In this document: piece after piece, positions 63,813 through 64,000 of the stretch
Numbering within the stretch: position 1 is the stretch's first letter
Layout: every line of letters begins with the position of its first letter
Assembly: GCA_017303795.1 (NCBI GenBank)
Contig: JAFLBR010000003.1
Coordinates: 310,001-374,000 of the forward strand
Direction of reading: 5' to 3'
DNA from: Cytophagales bacterium
GTDB lineage: Bacteria > Bacteroidota > Bacteroidia > Cytophagales > Cyclobacteriaceae
DNA length: 64,000 bases
The notes under the pieces: generated by a model
What the model saw: only the letters and a program-made list of their open reading frames with translations
The model's database searches: none
Told to the model about the DNA's origin: nothing
Translations under genes and position numbers: made by a program

Positions 63813-64000
63813 CTACTCCGAAATGGGGAATGCTTTCGGCTCACTATAAAGTTTCAGAGCGGTATAGAAAATCCAGCCGAAGTAAAATAAAAATACAAAT
63901 CGTTGCCCCACAGCAGGAATGGCTGGAAACAAAAAAGGCCATGCTCCAAATAAAATAGTTAACCATGTAAATACTAAAAGGAGTTTTGTAACGGTTTGCC
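63813..64000 (-). CDS. Membrane protein, C-terminal end only (runs off window)
   Basis: On the minus strand a frame from the window edge to TAG 63813-63815 encodes about 62 residues, mostly hydrophobic: LLLVFTWLTILFGAWPFL, then FVFLFYFGWIFYTALKLYSE and a polar end. Two membrane helices are likely. The start is outside the window. Family not identified from this piece. Confidence 0.55.
   Translation of the reverse strand, partial: QTVTKLLLVFTWLTILFGAWPFLFPAIPAVGQRFVFLFYFGWIFYTALKLYSEPKAFPISE

Overview
The window looks like a chromosomal segment of a gliding-type Bacteroidota, most likely Cytophagales. Supporting evidence: five large secreted proteins end in the gliding-motility-associated (type B, CHU_C) sorting domain of the type IX secretion system (T9SS); a PorP/SprF-family gene sits beside one of them; lipoproteins carry acidic residues just after the lipobox Cys; there are DUF4136, LemA/DUF2207, ComA-like and TPR sensor-kinase genes; start sites lack clear Shine-Dalgarno motifs. 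I saw no rRNA, tRNA or CRISPR array and no recognisable transposase.

Bases 1-14.4 kb: the 3' part of a TPR sensor histidine kinase and its NarL-type response regulator, then four small lipoproteins, LemA plus a DUF2207 membrane protein, a laminin-B/Ig/CHU_C secreted protein interrupted by one in-frame TAG, another lipoprotein, a sorbosone-dehydrogenase-like cytochrome c lipoprotein and an alpha/beta hydrolase. Three of the lipoproteins form a paralogous family with a CPxCG motif.

14.4-34.7 kb: a T9SS cargo island. It holds PorP/SprF and a 1209-residue beta-propeller/DUF285/CHU_C protein, a deleted remnant of a second porP, two giant laminin-B/TIG/FG-GAP/CHU_C proteins, a second TPR kinase and regulator pair paralogous to the first, and a third FG-GAP/CHU_C protein. 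A 16-bp inverted repeat (TCACAT-4 nt-ATGTGA and close variants) lies upstream of the fifth lipoprotein, porP and two cargo genes. I propose these are operators for the two regulators; this is an inference.

34.7-47.6 kb: an S9 oligopeptidase; a DUF4143-type ATPase gene flanked by an 86-bp duplication of the 3' end of pyrD; pyrD; a DUF4136 protein; XerD-like recombinase; aroQ; a YbjN-like protein; a compact four-gene signalling operon (CHASE3 kinase, stand-alone receiver, receiver-kinase, and a PAS protein with a degenerate H-box); and hflX.

47.7-64 kb: an exopolysaccharide operon (glycosyltransferase, Wza-like exporter, Wzc-like tyrosine kinase, CpsB-type phosphatase, epimerase), then a TPR protein, ComA-like phosphosulfolactate synthase, DUF368 protein, aroE, uvrB, a small outer-membrane protein, a two-module M16 peptidase, and the C-terminal end of a membrane protein that runs off the window.
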